64,000 bases of DNA from Lota lota (taxonomy: Eukaryota; Chordata; Actinopteri; Gadiformes; Lotidae), in contig JACYXH010000399.1 in assembly GCA_026745465.1 (NCBI GenBank), forward strand, positions 21,578 through 85,577, written 5' to 3'. This document shows, piece by piece, positions 61,980 through 64,000 of the stretch. Below the pieces are notes generated by a model. That model saw only the letters and a list, made by a program, of their open reading frames with translations, was not told the DNA's origin and did no database searches. Made by a program: the position numbers and the translations under genes. The first letter of the stretch is position 1. The number at the start of each line of letters is the position of its first letter.

Positions 61980-64000
61980 AGCCAGCAAGATACAGCCAGT
62001 AAGATGCAGGTAGTAAGACAGTCACTAAGATACAGCCAGTGAGATGCACTCAGTAAATAACAGCGGTGACCACACAGGTCCTAGTGAGTGAGATAGAGAA
62101 CAGTCAGTAAGAAACAGTCAGCAACCAACCGTCAGTATGAACAGCCTGTAAGAGACACACAGTCCCAGTCAGCCAATGACTACTATTCAGGTCCAATGGA
62201 GAGAGAGAGAACCGTCAGCAACAGGCAGTCAGTAAGAACAGTCAGTAACAGTGATGACCGCAGGGGTCCTACATAGAGATTCGGGGCGGCACATTCAGCA
62301 AGAAAAGTCAGTAACAGCCAGTAACTACAGTCAGTAATTTACAGGCAGTAACAGACAGATCAATAACAGTCAGTAACTTAGAGTGACTGATTGCCAGAAA
62401 CATTACTCCAGATTAGACGGATAAAGACCAGTCCAGGGGTCTAATGGGTTTCAGCGTTGCCCAGAAATCTTCAAAATACTTTGCAAAAGCCCTTAAAACG
62501 AGTGATGCATTCCTCCAAATTAAAAGTCCCTTGAGTTGAATAAAAATAAATAATGAAAATAATGATATCCCTTATCCCCCAGAATGTTACCCAGGGAGCC
62601 CGTTGCCTTTCACAGTGAGGGGGATTTAATAAAACAAGCTTCCATCTGTCATGTCCCGTCTCTCTCTCCCACCTCTCTCCCTCTCTCTCTCTCCCTCTCT
62701 AAGTCTCTCTCCCCCTCTAAGTCTCTCTCTCTCTCTCTCTCCCCCTCTCTTTAAGTCTCTCTCCCTCTCTCTCTCCCCTCTCTCTTTAAGTCTCTCTCTC
62801 TCTCTCTCTCTCCCTCTCTCTCTCTCCCCCTCTCTTTAAGTCTCTCTCCCTCTCTCTCTCTCCCCCTCTCTTTAAGTCTCTCTCTCTCTCCCCCTCTCTT
62901 TAAGTCTCTCCATCTCCCTCTCTCTCGCTCTCTCTTTAAGTCTCCCCCTCTCTCCCCCTCTCTAGCATTCTTTAGCTTTCCTATACAGTTTCCCAGGCGG
63001 CGTCGCCCACTGCGGCCATCTTTCATTTTGTTCTCTCCTCTTCTCATTTACTTGCCGTCAGAAGCATGTCTTGTTCACTCCCGAACAGAAAACACGCCAC
63101 AAAAACAACCAGGTTTCCTCGTGCGTGTCTTCCTACCCCCCCCCCCCCCGCCCCCCACCCCATCCCCAAGATAACTAGGCAGACAAACAACGACCTGACA
63201 AGTGAGTCATCTTGGGAGTGTAAGTAGAGGGCGATGGTTTCATCCGTGAGGGAGAACGACACGCTAGGCGCGGGGCGAGACCCGAGACGGACGACTTGGC
63301 ATCTGAGGCGGGAACGTGACACGCTGGAATGTTTAAGTTGACGGTGAAAAGATGCGAACACGACACGTTTTCTTTTGGCGGGTCGTAAAGTGCACTTGCT
63401 TTGGGCGCTCGTCTTTCTTTAATCCCCCCTCTCGAATCCTTCCTTCATGCCTTTGCTCTTTCCTTACTTCTTTTCCTTTTGCCTTCCCCTCTTTCCTTGC
63501 TGTCTTCTTTCCTTCCTTCCTTCTCCCTATCTGTCCATCCATCCATCCTTCCCTCCTTAACCTCAAGCCAATTGTATTTGAATAGCCCTTAATCACAGTA
63601 AGTGTAAATTGCTTAACAGGTCATATATTATGACACCCTTAACCCCCAAAGGGCAAGAGAAACCCCCTTAATTACCAAGAGGAGACCTTGAGAAGGAGAC
63701 CTTGAGAAGGAGACCTTGAGAAGGAGACCTTGAGAAGGAGACCTTGAGAAGGAGTGCAGGGTGGGGATCCCTCCTTCAGGGATGGAGTTCAAAAGGTGCC
63801 TTCCTTCTTTTCTTCCTTTCCTTCCTATTTTCCTCCTTCCTTCCCTCATTCTGTTCTTCTTTTCCTCCTCAAACTTCCTCCCTCCCTCCCTGCTCCCCTT
63901 TTCCCTCCCTCCCTCCTTCCTCCCTTTTTCCCTCCCTCCCTCCTTCCTCCCTTTTTCCCTCCCTCCCTCCCTCCTCTGGTCCTTCAATAATAATAACCAG
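61980..64000 (-). other. adamts5 intron 1, 3' part
   Basis: Contains cagtaa/gatacagccagt-type short repeats (61980-62360), a CT-rich array with ctctttaagtctct units (62660-62960), a poly-C run (63137-63149), a tandem gagaccttgagaag repeat (63675-63755) and a CTTCC tract to the edge. No adamts5 exon 1 is present. Confidence 0.7.

Overview
The window is vertebrate nuclear DNA, almost certainly from a teleost fish. It holds parts or all of four multi-exon genes, all on the minus strand: amyloid precursor protein (app), cysteine- and tyrosine-rich protein 1 (cyyr1), adamts1 and adamts5. From memory this is the human chromosome 21q21.3 gene order and orientation. Here it is packed into little more than 60 kb, whereas in human it spans roughly a megabase. 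The fish assignment rests on compact introns, on tRNA-derived SINEs with a teleost-type tail, and on very many long dinucleotide arrays. That microsatellite load resembles what is reported for codfishes, but this is a guess. I cannot tell whether the app copy is appa or appb.

Layout, right to left in the direction of transcription. adamts5 covers 61969 to 52994: exons 2-8, from the zinc-binding helix to the stop. Its first exon lies off the right edge. adamts1 is complete from 46439 to 39524: eight coding exons and 939 codons, with a TATA/GC-box promoter near 46.9 kb and a probable 3' UTR to about 38.1 kb. cyyr1 is complete from 34682 to 26334: four coding exons and 154 codons. app begins at 25532. 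Eleven coding exons (human numbers 1-7 and 9-12, including the Kunitz exon) are present down to 508. The remaining exons, with the amyloid-beta and intracellular segments, lie off the left edge. All exon junctions were placed by eye. The summed exon lengths keep frame in every gene: 1812 nt for app, 465 for cyyr1, 2820 for adamts1 and 1848 for adamts5.

The rest is intron and intergenic DNA full of simple repeats and minisatellites, plus SINE copies, a solo LTR with target-site duplication and a small inverted-repeat element. The two most unusual signals concern splicing. First, a 1.27 kb minisatellite in adamts5 appears to be a tandem amplification of the exon 6/donor boundary itself, so it offers at least 15 near-perfect decoy copies of the true 5' splice site. 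Second, several exons (app exon 11, cyyr1 exons 2 and 3) lie in the transcript between an upstream UG repeat, which can abut the acceptor, and a downstream CA repeat. The two arms could pair and loop the exon out.

Functionally, app encodes a membrane adhesion/signalling protein with a protease-inhibitor domain. cyyr1 encodes a small single-pass membrane protein with PPxY motifs. adamts1 and adamts5 encode secreted zinc metalloproteases of the extracellular matrix. They are neighbours by ancient linkage and do not form an operon.
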